Positions 24,469 to 32,322 of a stretch of DNA of 50,539 bases are shown here, in pieces. The notes below the pieces were generated by a model. That model was not told the DNA's origin and did no database searches. It saw only the letters and a program-made list of their open reading frames with translations. Numbering within the stretch: the stretch's first letter is position 1; each line of letters begins with the position of its first letter. A program made the translations under genes and the position numbers. Source of the DNA: an uncultured Fretibacterium sp. (GTDB taxonomy: Bacteria; Synergistota; Synergistia; Synergistales; Aminobacteriaceae); NCBI GenBank assembly GCA_937911045.1, contig CALEPX010000095.1, forward strand, positions 1-50,539. The letters are read 5' to 3'.

Positions 24469-26121
24469 TTAGCCGATCTCAGCAATTAATTGCTTGATAC
24501 ACTCGTGAGCATCTGCCGGTAACTTGTCAATGCCGCCGCGTTCAGTGTCGCGTGACTCGATGAAGTTCAGACGATCCTGGAATCTCTTCTTGAGCTGTGA
24601 CTTGTACTCCGGATCATTCAGGTCCGCAACAAATCCCGGAAGCTCAATCGTTTTCACGCCGGATAATTTCCCGAACGGTTTCCAATCAGCTTTGCCCTCG
24701 ACGATAGCTTCGATGACTTTGAGAGTGTTTTCCTTGCCGACTGCTTTGCCCATGAAATTGCCGGTGTTAAGAATATAGCAATCAACTCCGTCAGAAATAA
24801 GCTGTTTGAATCGCTCGTAGTCCATGCCCAGCGGATAAGTTCTGAACGGATTCGCGTAAGGCTCGCAGACCAGTGCATCAGGATCAACACCGGGCGCGAG
24901 ATTTTCTGCACTCGTACGTTTTGTAGCAAGCGTCGCTCCGAGAACCGCACCGAGTGAAGCACCTTCGAGTTTCAAAACTGGCGGTAACGTTGGGTCTCTC
25001 ATCAGCCAGAAAATTGCGTTTAACGGCTCGTCGATTCTGTCAACTCTGTTAGGCGACCAGAGCCTGGATTTGATTGCGCGTCCATTTCCGTTACGAACGT
25101 CTTCAGTTACGGCGATTTTCTTGCCATCTTCCGTTAAGACTACTCCGCAGTTCTGCATTGTGAGCAGGAATTTATTATCCGGGCAGCCAATCGGGTAATC
25201 CGCAACTTTGTCGAAATAAGTCGGTTCGAGAGCGATTGCGTATTTGTCCTTGACGTTTACTACGAATGCGTCATCATGCAAGACCATGACTTCATATTTG
25301 CCATCGTGTTTCGCGTGTGTGATTGTCGATTTGCCTGAGCCGGAAAGTCCGAACGCAGCCATGACATATTTCTTGCCGTCTTTGGTCGTGTAGCGTTTGA
25401 GACCGCCGTGGCATGAAGCGTAACCGTTACGTGCAGCAATTCCCCACGCGAGTGTGAGTGTGCCTTTCTTGAGTTCGCCGAAATATCTCAGACCCAAAAC
25501 CGCAGCGCAATTTTCTTCGGGTGAGAAGAACGCAAGTCCTAACGGGAAATCAGGGTGTGACCAATCCGGATCAGCAAAAATGAAAATGTCGCCGTCATGA
25601 TCAGAAATCGGGCGGGATTTCGCGTACATTTCCTTGTATTTCTCGTTCTCGTACTGGAAATTTATCATCCAGTTGTACAAGTTATTCTCGTAGCCTTCCG
25701 GGACGATTAAGTGCGCGTGTGTCATGAAATCAAGATCAAGTCCGACGTAAGCATCAGCCTTGTATAATTTCCTGTAGCGCATATTAAACACTGCTTCACG
25801 AACGACTTTGCAGAGAGCCGTAACATTCACGTCAGGATAGCCGACGATTCGACGGGCTGCGGCTGTGCGTCCGAAAACTGCGCCATCGTTGAATAACAAG
25901 ACGTTTGCATCTTGAGGAAGTTCCTGTTCTGTTGGTTTGTAGACGGGCATTCCGGTCAATTCGACTGTGCCGGGGCTATTTTTCGCGAGATTATAAGCTT
26001 CTTTGAGGTCGAGAACCTGCTGAACGTTATTTCCGTAGAATAATGACTCGATAGTTGTGCGTGGCTGAGCGTGATAAACTTTCTTGAAGTTCGCGCTGTC
26101 GTAAAAACCGATTGTTGACAT
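24469..26121 (-). CDS. pckA: Phosphoenolpyruvate carboxykinase (ATP-dependent type)
   Basis: 550 aa, close to the usual length of about 540. P-loop FGLSGSGKSTITHA near residue 255, followed by the metal-binding VLHDDAFVV segment and a late ATTKRT-like block (GATLATKRTSAEN). These features fit the ATP-type enzyme that interconverts oxaloacetate and PEP, in gluconeogenesis or, in anaerobes, in CO2-fixing fermentation. Sequence around the active site is somewhat divergent from the E. coli form. ATG start, AAAGGGG about 13 nt upstream; single-gene transcript between two terminators. Pyruvate kinase, which uses PEP, is encoded at 29702. Confidence 0.9.
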   Translation of the reverse strand: MSTIGFYDSANFKKVYHAQPRTTIESLFYGNNVQQVLDLKEAYNLAKNSPGTVELTGMPVYKPTEQELPQDANVLLFNDGAVFGRTAAARRIVGYPDVNVTALCKVVREAVFNMRYRKLYKADAYVGLDLDFMTHAHLIVPEGYENNLYNWMINFQYENEKYKEMYAKSRPISDHDGDIFIFADPDWSHPDFPLGLAFFSPEENCAAVLGLRYFGELKKGTLTLAWGIAARNGYASCHGGLKRYTTKDGKKYVMAAFGLSGSGKSTITHAKHDGKYEVMVLHDDAFVVNVKDKYAIALEPTYFDKVADYPIGCPDNKFLLTMQNCGVVLTEDGKKIAVTEDVRNGNGRAIKSRLWSPNRVDRIDEPLNAIFWLMRDPTLPPVLKLEGASLGAVLGATLATKRTSAENLAPGVDPDALVCEPYANPFRTYPLGMDYERFKQLISDGVDCYILNTGNFMGKAVGKENTLKVIEAIVEGKADWKPFGKLSGVKTIELPGFVADLNDPEYKSQLKKRFQDRLNFIESRDTERGGIDKLPADAHECIKQLIAEIG

Positions 26122-26242
26122 TTGAGTAAAAACCCCTTTCTGAAAAATAAATAATTACCTGACTAATTATAGCACTGACGGACTTATTTCAATCCACGCA
26201 AAGCGGTAAACGGACTCTCCACTTATGCGACAAAATAAAATT

Positions 26243-26283
26243 ACCGGGAAAAATAACGACCGTTCGGTAAAATTATTTTTTAT
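26243..26283. terminator. Terminator between the YbaK-like gene and pckA
   Basis: ATTACCG / CGGTAAA-type inverted repeat around 26250-26270, flanked by T-rich runs on both strands (TTATTTTTTAT on the plus strand). It would end the minus-strand YbaK transcript; the rest of 26122-26323 shows nothing further. Confidence 0.6.
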
Positions 26284-26323
26284 ACTTATATCAGACTTTG
26301 TCTTTGTTTTCAAGCCATTTTAA

Positions 26324-26848
26324 TTATAAAATAGAACGAAGCTTTACCGTTTTAGGAAAAATACACGGACTTGAAAATTTTTTTATCGCAGCTTTTTTGC
26401 CGTGAGTAATTTCGAGTAGTCTTTGCGGCTTAATCGGGAAGAATGCGTGGTCAGTTCCGGCAGCAGACCAAACTGTCTCGTACTGGAACAAATCCTCGTC
26501 CAAAAGTGTCGGCAAAATCTCGTCATAACCAACTGAAGGCACTCCGCCAATTCTGAATCCGTAACGCTCGAAGACTTCATCTGGAGGCATCATTCTTGAA
26601 CGTTTACCGCCTAATTCGAGAGCAGCTTTTTTCGAGTCAACCTGATTTGAGCCGCTCATGAGAATCAGACAAGCTTGTTTTTTGTCGAGAACGAGTATCA
26701 GGCTCTTGAGAATTTCGCAAGGGGCAACGCCGATAGTTTTTGCAGCGTCATCGACTGTGAAAATTGTGCTCTCAACAACGCGAATCTCAATATCATTTGC
26801 TCCGGAATTGTCCAAAGCATCACGAACTTTCTGAACTGGATCTTGCAT
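26324..26848 (-). CDS. YbaK/EbsC-family aminoacyl-tRNA deacylase
   Basis: 174 aa, the length of free-standing YbaK/ProX editing proteins. Key segments are CEILKSLILVLD (with the conserved Lys), LELGGKRSRMMPPDEV, RIGGVPSVGY and WSAAGTDHAFFPIKP. Members hydrolyse mischarged Cys-, Ala- or Pro-tRNA. ATG start with AAAGGAG upstream; it lies 38 nt after the siroheme gene and is probably co-transcribed with it. Confidence 0.88.
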   Translation of the reverse strand: MQDPVQKVRDALDNSGANDIEIRVVESTIFTVDDAAKTIGVAPCEILKSLILVLDKKQACLILMSGSNQVDSKKAALELGGKRSRMMPPDEVFERYGFRIGGVPSVGYDEILPTLLDEDLFQYETVWSAAGTDHAFFPIKPQRLLEITHGKKAAIKKFSSPCIFPKTVKLRSIL

Positions 26849-26886
26849 AATAAATCACTCCTTTGAAAGATTATGATACACTAAAA

Positions 26887-27393
26887 TCACGGGGCTTTCA
26901 CAAATTCCCGAAGCCACAAATCCCAGACTTCGCGCAATTTATCCGAAAGTTTCCTCGTCAACGAAACGTCAAATCCCGCGCTGCAAATCGACGCTGCAAT
27001 ATTCGGATTCGCTTCTGAATTTATCAGCGACGGAAAGTAATAATCACACTCACTTTTGCAATCGGCGACGCTAACCGGAATATTTCTGGACTTGGCTGCG
27101 ATACCTGCGAGATGATTCACCGAACGATTATCAGTTGCAGCAGTTACAAGTACAAATTCGTCAGTAATATCTTCGGGCGAAAATTCCCTGCAAATTCTCG
27201 TTACCTGATCTTGATCCGGAAACTCCTCGCAAAAATCCGGGCTTATCGCGACAACTTCAGCACCGCATTTCAGAAACGTTCTCGCGCGACGTGCAGCAAT
27301 TTTTCCGCCGCCAATCACCAGAACTCGCTTATTCTGCAAATCCAGCATCATCGGGAAAAACGGTCTTCGTGAATTGTCAAATTTTTCTGTCAC
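26887..27393 (-). CDS. Precorrin-2 dehydrogenase / siroheme synthase N-terminal domain protein
   Basis: 168 aa. NAD-binding VLVIGGGKIAARRARTFLKCGA near residue 24, then VTAATDNRSVNHL, the VSVADCKSECDYYFPSLI block and FDVSLTRKLSDKLRE, matching the SirC / CysG N-terminal module that oxidises precorrin-2 and often inserts iron. The start is GTG, overlapping the acyltransferase gene by 17 nt with no clear ribosome site, so translation may be coupled; the ATG pair at residues 15-16 is an alternative. No methyltransferase partner is nearby. Confidence 0.87.
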   Translation of the reverse strand: MTEKFDNSRRPFFPMMLDLQNKRVLVIGGGKIAARRARTFLKCGAEVVAISPDFCEEFPDQDQVTRICREFSPEDITDEFVLVTAATDNRSVNHLAGIAAKSRNIPVSVADCKSECDYYFPSLINSEANPNIAASICSAGFDVSLTRKLSDKLREVWDLWLREFVKAP

Positions 27394-28348
27394 CAGTAAT
27401 CACACCGTAAAATCTCGGGAAATATCTTCTCAGGAACACGCTAATCATGACGCAATAAACCACCACAATAAACGGCACGCAAATATACTGCATTAACTGG
27501 AATAACGGTGTAGTTGGGAATAACGCGAAAATTCTGCCGGAAGCTCCCATTAACGTTCTGTGAAAAATATAAATATTAAAGCTAAAACCCGATAACCATA
27601 GCAAATACTTTTTGACACTCAAATCGCTGAATCGTGTCGCAAATTTGTACCAGAAAATTCCGCCAACCAGACTGCATGAACGCGAAATTAACAAATTCTC
27701 AGGGGAAATAACATTCGCAGCAATTAAAGCAAAATACAGCGCGCAAATCACCCAAGAATTGAGCTTATCGACAACATCAAGACTGATTTGCCTTCTCGCG
27801 ACAAGGCAGCCAAAACCCCAAAAGCATACCGCAGACAAAATCCCCTGATAAAACAACATCAGCAGCACCAACACACACAACATAATTTTCGGGAATCTGT
27901 CAGTAATGTACACGAATATTCCCGCGAAAATATTCAGCACGAATAAATCACGCATAAACCAAAGCACACTAAATCTCGGAAAACCTGTGAAAATTCCAGT
28001 GTAAGCGTCAATCCACTGCATGAAACCCCAATCAGATATAACACCCATCATATTAGAAACGTAAGGATTCACGCCAAAAGTTACCTGTGATGCGAAAATA
28101 ATTATAATGCAAAGCGTATTGATTACGAGATACGGGATCAGCAGTGTGCGAATTTTCCTGCGCATATTTTCCCGCCACGAAAACGGTTTCCGGTACAGAA
28201 ACATCGCTGACATGAAAAAGAACGCAGGTACAGCACAGCCCGTAATACTTCCGACAACAGCTCTGAAAATTTCAAGATAAGCAGGTGCGTCATCGACAGA
28301 AAATCCAGTATGAATAAACACCACCATAATCGCGAGCCAAAGTTTCAA
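27377..28348 (-). CDS. Membrane acyltransferase (acyltransferase-3 family), phase-variable, out of frame at current repeat number
   Basis: The conserved part from TTG 28348 is 323 aa with about ten membrane helices. KLWLAIMVVFIHTG holds the family His; FPRFSVLWFMRDLF and FSFNIYIFHRTLMG are further family motifs. Such enzymes O-acetylate or otherwise acylate surface glycans. The homologous N-terminus continues upstream of the TTG (SERLRILKLWLA), through an open frame into a (CAGAG)10 repeat at 28392-28447. No ATG, GTG or TTG lies in that frame between a TAG at 28459-28457 and TTG 28348. The only start with an SD that enters the repeat is TTG 28467, which hits TAA after the repeat at 10 units but joins this gene at 9 or 12. 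Product as drawn is therefore probably not made. Confidence 0.85.
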   Translation of the reverse strand: MKLWLAIMVVFIHTGFSVDDAPAYLEIFRAVVGSITGCAVPAFFFMSAMFLYRKPFSWRENMRRKIRTLLIPYLVINTLCIIIIFASQVTFGVNPYVSNMMGVISDWGFMQWIDAYTGIFTGFPRFSVLWFMRDLFVLNIFAGIFVYITDRFPKIMLCVLVLLMLFYQGILSAVCFWGFGCLVARRQISLDVVDKLNSWVICALYFALIAANVISPENLLISRSCSLVGGIFWYKFATRFSDLSVKKYLLWLSGFSFNIYIFHRTLMGASGRIFALFPTTPLFQLMQYICVPFIVVVYCVMISVFLRRYFPRFYGVITGDRKI

Positions 28349-28391
28349 GATTCTCAGACGTTCGGATTGTTCACTTGTTAAAAGATAAGAA

Positions 28392-28447
28392 TCTGCTCTG
28401 CTCTGCTCTGCTCTGCTCTGCTCTGCTCTGCTCTGCTCTGCTCTGCT
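28392..28447 (-). repeat. Pentanucleotide repeat (CAGAG)10 at the start of the first acyltransferase
   Basis: Ten perfect units (plus-strand CTCTG, 28396-28445) with partial units on each side. No stop codon occurs in any frame of the repeat. It encodes repeats of SRAEQ. Unit length not divisible by three makes each gain or loss a frame change. Confidence 0.97.
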
Positions 28448-28519
28448 ACAATTATACTATTTTTCAATTTGTCAACCTCATTTTTGACGATTATTTTCTC
28501 GCACAAATTATAGCAAAAA
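28446..28519 (-). promoter_or_regulatory. Leader cassette of the first acyltransferase (copy 1)
   Basis: On the minus strand: extended -10 TGCTATAAT (28507-28515), then TGAGG, 8 nt, and TTG start at 28467, then AAAAATAGTATAATTGTAG into the repeat. With the repeat it forms a 127-nt block (28393-28519) identical to 29503-29629 except at one base (28505 A, 29615 G). Here the promoter lies inside the last codons of the second acyltransferase gene. Confidence 0.7.
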
Positions 28520-29468
28520 CTCTCATACGCAGAAACTCAATCATCACGCACGCAGCGTACACAAGCAAAATCGCAGCCAAGGAATACGCAACGAAATATC
28601 CGCTCCCGAAAAATTCAGCGTTTCTGAAAAGTTTCAGCCAGAGAAATCGTCTCACAAACGCGTTATCGTGAATCAAATATACTCCGAACGTTGCAGAAGC
28701 TATCGTGTTGATCAACTTACTATATTTCACACGCAAACTCCTGAAGCCAACGAACAAGCAAAAAGCAATCGAAATCGTCAATAATTGCTGATTACCGTAA
28801 TAATACGCAGCGATAACCGGTCGCCCTAAAAACGGAAATTTCAACCCCAACAAATCCAACACCACAGCTCCGGCAAAATTCGCAATCGTCAACAGCAACG
28901 CACACAGGAAATATTTTTTCCCGCCGAGATCTTCGCACCACAATCTCACGTAGCCTGCAAGACTGTAAAGATACATGAACCAGATCAAATTACTGCTCTG
29001 AAAATTCGATTTCAAAAACGTCGGAATTATACACCAGCAAATCCCGAAGATTATCAGCATTCTCTTGTACTCGGATTTAGTGAGACTGTTCAGCGTGATG
29101 TTTATATACGGGTGCAACAAATATAGCAGGAAATAGCAACTCGCAAACCACCACCCCGTAATCGGCGGCAACAAACTCTTCACAAACTCCACCAACACAA
29201 ATTTCTCAAGCCCCGTCAACGTGAAAATCGCAAATATTCCGACCGAGTAGAAAAACATTCTCAGCCAGAGATCAAACACTTTCGAAATTTTCATCGTGCG
29301 AGACTTCACCAGAAAATATCCCGAAATCAGCACGAATATATCATTGCCAAGACCGCCACCCATCAGGATAAATTGCGTCCATAATCTGTTAATCGTAATA
29401 TCGCTCAAACTCTTCGGGAACTCAAATCCACCGTGAACCGAAAAATGATGCGCGATAATCATCAACAT
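28491..29468 (-). CDS. Membrane acyltransferase (acyltransferase-3 family), phase-variable, out of frame at current repeat number
   Basis: The part from ATG 29468 is 325 aa with about ten membrane helices; MLMIIAHHFSVHGGF carries the family's conserved His pair, and GLGNDIFVLISGYFL and FGVYLIHDNAFVRRF are typical. The usual N-terminal SNFELLRIFTM lies upstream of that ATG, which has no ribosome site. The open frame continues into (CAGAG)10 and meets a TAG (29558-29556) directly before the repeat. From TTG 29577 the frame runs to TAA after the repeat at 10 units and would join this gene at 8 or 11 units. Only distantly related to the neighbouring acyltransferase, so not a simple recent gene duplicate. 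Confidence 0.87.
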   Translation of the reverse strand: MLMIIAHHFSVHGGFEFPKSLSDITINRLWTQFILMGGGLGNDIFVLISGYFLVKSRTMKISKVFDLWLRMFFYSVGIFAIFTLTGLEKFVLVEFVKSLLPPITGWWFASCYFLLYLLHPYINITLNSLTKSEYKRMLIIFGICWCIIPTFLKSNFQSSNLIWFMYLYSLAGYVRLWCEDLGGKKYFLCALLLTIANFAGAVVLDLLGLKFPFLGRPVIAAYYYGNQQLLTISIAFCLFVGFRSLRVKYSKLINTIASATFGVYLIHDNAFVRRFLWLKLFRNAEFFGSGYFVAYSLAAILLVYAACVMIEFLRMRVFAIICARK

Positions 29469-29501
29469 TGTGAAAATTCTCAGCAGCTCAAAATTAGAAT
29501 C

Positions 29502-29557
29502 CCTGCTCTGCTCTGCTCTGCTCTGCTCTGCTCTGCTCTGCTCTGCTCTGCTCTGCT
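29502..29557 (-). repeat. Pentanucleotide repeat (CAGAG)10 at the start of the second acyltransferase
   Basis: Ten perfect CTCTG units (plus strand, 29506-29555) plus partial units. Same unit and same copy number as at 28392, 1110 nt away in the same orientation. Confidence 0.97.
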
Positions 29558-29629
29558 ACAATTATACTATTTTTCAATTTGTCAACCTCATTTTTGACGA
29601 TTATTTTCTCGCACGAATTATAGCAAAAA
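29556..29629 (-). promoter_or_regulatory. Leader cassette of the second acyltransferase (copy 2)
   Basis: Same layout as copy 1: extended -10 TGCTATAAT (29617-29625), TGAGG, TTG at 29577, then the repeat. A TTGACA and TATAAT nearer the repeat are only 13 nt apart and are probably not a promoter. Confidence 0.7.
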
Positions 29630-29656
29630 TTCCTCTAAAAAAATTCGCAGCATCTT

Positions 29657-29682
29657 GTTATAATTTCTGTGAAAATTTTCAC
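29657..29682 (+). promoter_or_regulatory. pyk promoter -10 and palindromic operator
   Basis: Extended -10 TGTTATAAT ends at 29664. Five nt on is a perfect 14-bp palindrome, GTGAAAATTTTCAC (29669-29682), between the expected transcription start and the ribosome site. The position suits a repressor operator. Confidence 0.6.
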
Positions 29683-29701
29683 GAGGGAGGAAAATTAGAA
29701 C

Positions 29702-31471
29702 ATGTTTGTAAAAATAGTCTGCACAATAGGTCCGGCTAGCGATAATTACGAAATTCTCAAAGCTATGGCGGAAGCTGGCATGAACGTCGCTAGATTGAAC
29801 TTCTCACACGGTGATTATGACGGTCACGAAAAAAAACTCAAACTAATCCGTCGCGTTGAACGTAGCATTAAAAAACCAATAGCTGCGTTACTCGACACTA
29901 AAGGTCCCGAAATTCGTACCGGATTAATGAAGGACGGCGAAATAAATCTCGTTCAGGGTGAAAAAATCATTCTCGCCTCAGATTGTGAAGCGTTCGATGG
30001 CACACCTGAGAAAATTTACGTGAATTACCCGTTACTCGCAAAAGAAGTTACACCGGCTCAGAGCATTTATATCGATGACGGCGCGCTGAATCTCGAAGTC
30101 GAGTCAATCAAAGATAACGAAGTAACCTGCAAAATAATCGTCGGCGGCATTCTGCGCAATACCAAAGGCATAAATCTTCCCGGAGCTGACATCTCTCTGC
30201 CCGCACTATCCGAGAAAGATAAACAGGACATCGCTTGGGGCATTCAACACGGAATGGAATATCTGGCAGTCTCGTTCGTAAAAACAAGAGCTGACATTAT
30301 GGACGTAAAACGCCTGATCCAATCTTACGGCGGCAAAATGAAAATCTTGGCAAAAATCGAAACTCGTCAGGCCGTCGATAATATCGAAGAAATCGTTGAT
30401 GCTGTCGATGGCGTTATGGTCGCACGCGGTGATTTGGGCGTAGAAATTGCTACTGAAGATGTGCCTCTCGTTCAGAAAAAAATTATCGAGATGTGCAGAG
30501 TGCGCGGTAAAGTCGTAATCGTTGCTACTCAGATGCTGGACTCGATGATTCGCAATCCCAGACCTACAAGAGCCGAAGCCAGTGACGTTGCTAATGCTGT
30601 TCTCGATGGAACTGATGCCGTAATGCTGTCCGGAGAAACTGCCTCGGGAAATTATCCGGTCAAATCTGTCGTAACAATGCGTCAAATTGTCGATCGCGCT
30701 GAACAGGAACTGAATATCTGGGGCAATCACAAAAACAATCAGCAGGATATTCGCACTCTCGAAGGGATTTCAATTCCTGATGCTATGAGCGGTGCTGCAG
30801 TTCTGATCGCGAAACAGGTCAAAGCTCCGGTGATAATTTCTTTAAGCCGCAGCGGATTAACTGCACGAATGATCAGCAAACATAGACCGAACTGTCCGAT
30901 TTTGGGTCTCACACCTTCGCAACAAACTTGGCGGGAATTGGCGTTATGCTGGGGTGTTCAGCCGGTAAGACTGTCCGAAATGTCAGATATTAACGTCGCC
31001 GCAAAAGAAGCTATTAACACGTGTGTAAGCAAAGGGCTTGTGCCTGAGGGCGAATTGGTTGTAATTACAGCAGGTGTCCCAGTCGGCAGACCCGGGTCAA
31101 CTAATGTCGTCGAAGTTCTCACAACTGGAACGATTTTATTATCCGGCACGCCGCTTTCACACAAAAACGCTGTGGGCAAAATCTGCATAGCTCGCACTCC
31201 CGAAGAAGCTCTCGAAAAAGTTACGCCGGGTTGCATTCTGGTCGTGAGGCAGTTAAACGAAGCATACAGACCGGTTCTTGACAAAGTCGGAGCAGTGTTG
31301 TTCGAGAGTGGCTTGTTATTCTCAGAAGGCAACGCTCTTGCAATGGATTATAATCTGCCGTGTATAGTCGGAGTCTCAGATGCGTTCTCAACACTCATGG
31401 ACGATGATTTAGTTTCAATTGACGGCACTCGCGGTCTGGTTTACAAAGGCAAAGTCAGATTGGTTGTGTAA
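29702..31471 (+). CDS. pyk: Pyruvate kinase with C-terminal PEP-utiliser-like domain
   Basis: 589 aa, ATG with GGGAGG upstream. ARLNFSHGDY, LLDTKGPEIRTG, MVARGDLGVEIA and ATQMLDSMIRNPRPTRAE are canonical. Converts PEP and ADP to pyruvate and ATP. After residue ~475 there is an extra domain like the PEP-synthase mobile domain found in Bacillus-type kinases (GTPLSHKNAVGKICIA ... LPCIVGVSDAF). The phospho-His motif TSHAA of that domain reads FSEGN here, so it is not phosphorylatable at that site. Followed after 3 nt by cdaA, so glycolysis and c-di-AMP synthesis genes share a transcript. Confidence 0.96.
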   Translation: MFVKIVCTIGPASDNYEILKAMAEAGMNVARLNFSHGDYDGHEKKLKLIRRVERSIKKPIAALLDTKGPEIRTGLMKDGEINLVQGEKIILASDCEAFDGTPEKIYVNYPLLAKEVTPAQSIYIDDGALNLEVESIKDNEVTCKIIVGGILRNTKGINLPGADISLPALSEKDKQDIAWGIQHGMEYLAVSFVKTRADIMDVKRLIQSYGGKMKILAKIETRQAVDNIEEIVDAVDGVMVARGDLGVEIATEDVPLVQKKIIEMCRVRGKVVIVATQMLDSMIRNPRPTRAEASDVANAVLDGTDAVMLSGETASGNYPVKSVVTMRQIVDRAEQELNIWGNHKNNQQDIRTLEGISIPDAMSGAAVLIAKQVKAPVIISLSRSGLTARMISKHRPNCPILGLTPSQQTWRELALCWGVQPVRLSEMSDINVAAKEAINTCVSKGLVPEGELVVITAGVPVGRPGSTNVVEVLTTGTILLSGTPLSHKNAVGKICIARTPEEALEKVTPGCILVVRQLNEAYRPVLDKVGAVLFESGLLFSEGNALAMDYNLPCIVGVSDAFSTLMDDDLVSIDGTRGLVYKGKVRLVV

Positions 31472-31474
31472 ATC

Positions 31475-32320
31475 ATGTCAGTTTGGGCGAATGTCCGAAG
31501 TTTACTAGATATTGCTATTGTCTCGTTCATAATTTACAGGGTTCTGGTTTTGCTGACCGGAACTCGTGCGATACAGCTTGTGAAGGGCGTATTGATGCTC
31601 GCGTTGTTATCGGCTCTTGCTACGTTGCTGGGCTTTAGATTATTGACGTGGTTTCTCGGGACAATGCTATGGGCGTTGAGTTTTGCGATCCCGATCGTGT
31701 TTCAGCCTGAACTGCGTAAGATGCTCGAAGAATTAGGGCGTGGGAAATTTCATTTGTTTCAGCGTCAAATGTCCGTCGATGAAGCAGAAGTTCGCGTGAA
31801 ACAAATTACCGGCGCATTGACTTACCTGAAGAATCACAAGATTGGCGCATTACTCGTGTTTCAGAAAGATACGGATTTGGGCGAATACTGGCACACAGCG
31901 ATTCACTTGAACTCGAATATAACTCAGGAATTATTAATCTCGATATTCTGGAAAAATAACCCGTTACATGACGGAGCAGTTATAATCGACAAGAACTCGA
32001 TTTTAGCAGCCGGGTGTATATTACCTGTAGCCGATGCTCCTGAGATTTCCCGATGGTACGGAACTAGACACAGAGCAGGTCTTGGAATCTCAATGGTATC
32101 TGATGCGATCGTGTTGATTGTCTCAGAGGAACGCGGAGAAATTTCCTTGGCTGTGAAGGGCAAATTAACGAAAGATTTCCAGCTTGATAAATTATTAATG
32201 CACTACTTCGCCGGTAAACCGCAAGTCAAAGGAATGAAATCGTATATTAGCGCGCTCAAGAATTTGCTGTGGGCTGAGCCTGAAGTTTCCAGCAACGAAC
32301 CCGGAGGTCTGGTGAAATAA
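31475..32320 (+). CDS. cdaA: Diadenylate cyclase CdaA
   Basis: 281 aa. Three membrane helices in residues 1-80, then a DAC domain with PLHDGAVI and TRHRAGLG, the DGA and RHR motifs that bind ATP and metal. Makes cyclic di-AMP at the membrane, controlling K+ transport and osmotic and cell-wall homeostasis. It is followed 2 nt later by cdaR, the usual partner. glmM, often third in this operon, is not present; a terminator follows cdaR. Confidence 0.96.
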   Translation: MSVWANVRSLLDIAIVSFIIYRVLVLLTGTRAIQLVKGVLMLALLSALATLLGFRLLTWFLGTMLWALSFAIPIVFQPELRKMLEELGRGKFHLFQRQMSVDEAEVRVKQITGALTYLKNHKIGALLVFQKDTDLGEYWHTAIHLNSNITQELLISIFWKNNPLHDGAVIIDKNSILAAGCILPVADAPEISRWYGTRHRAGLGISMVSDAIVLIVSEERGEISLAVKGKLTKDFQLDKLLMHYFAGKPQVKGMKSYISALKNLLWAEPEVSSNEPGGLVK

Positions 32321-32322
32321 TC

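Noticed and set aside
28451..28480. TTGACA and TATAAT next to the repeat as a promoter
   Set aside because: They are only 13 nt apart, too short for sigma-70; the extended -10 further upstream is the better candidate. TTGACA overlaps the SD-to-TTG region instead.
28375..28671. Plus-strand ORF through the CTCTG repeat (LLCSALLCSA peptide), and its counterpart at 29470-29739
   Set aside because: It is the complement of the repeat and of the acyltransferase gene; no ribosome site, no family, and the similarity between the two only reflects the shared cassette.
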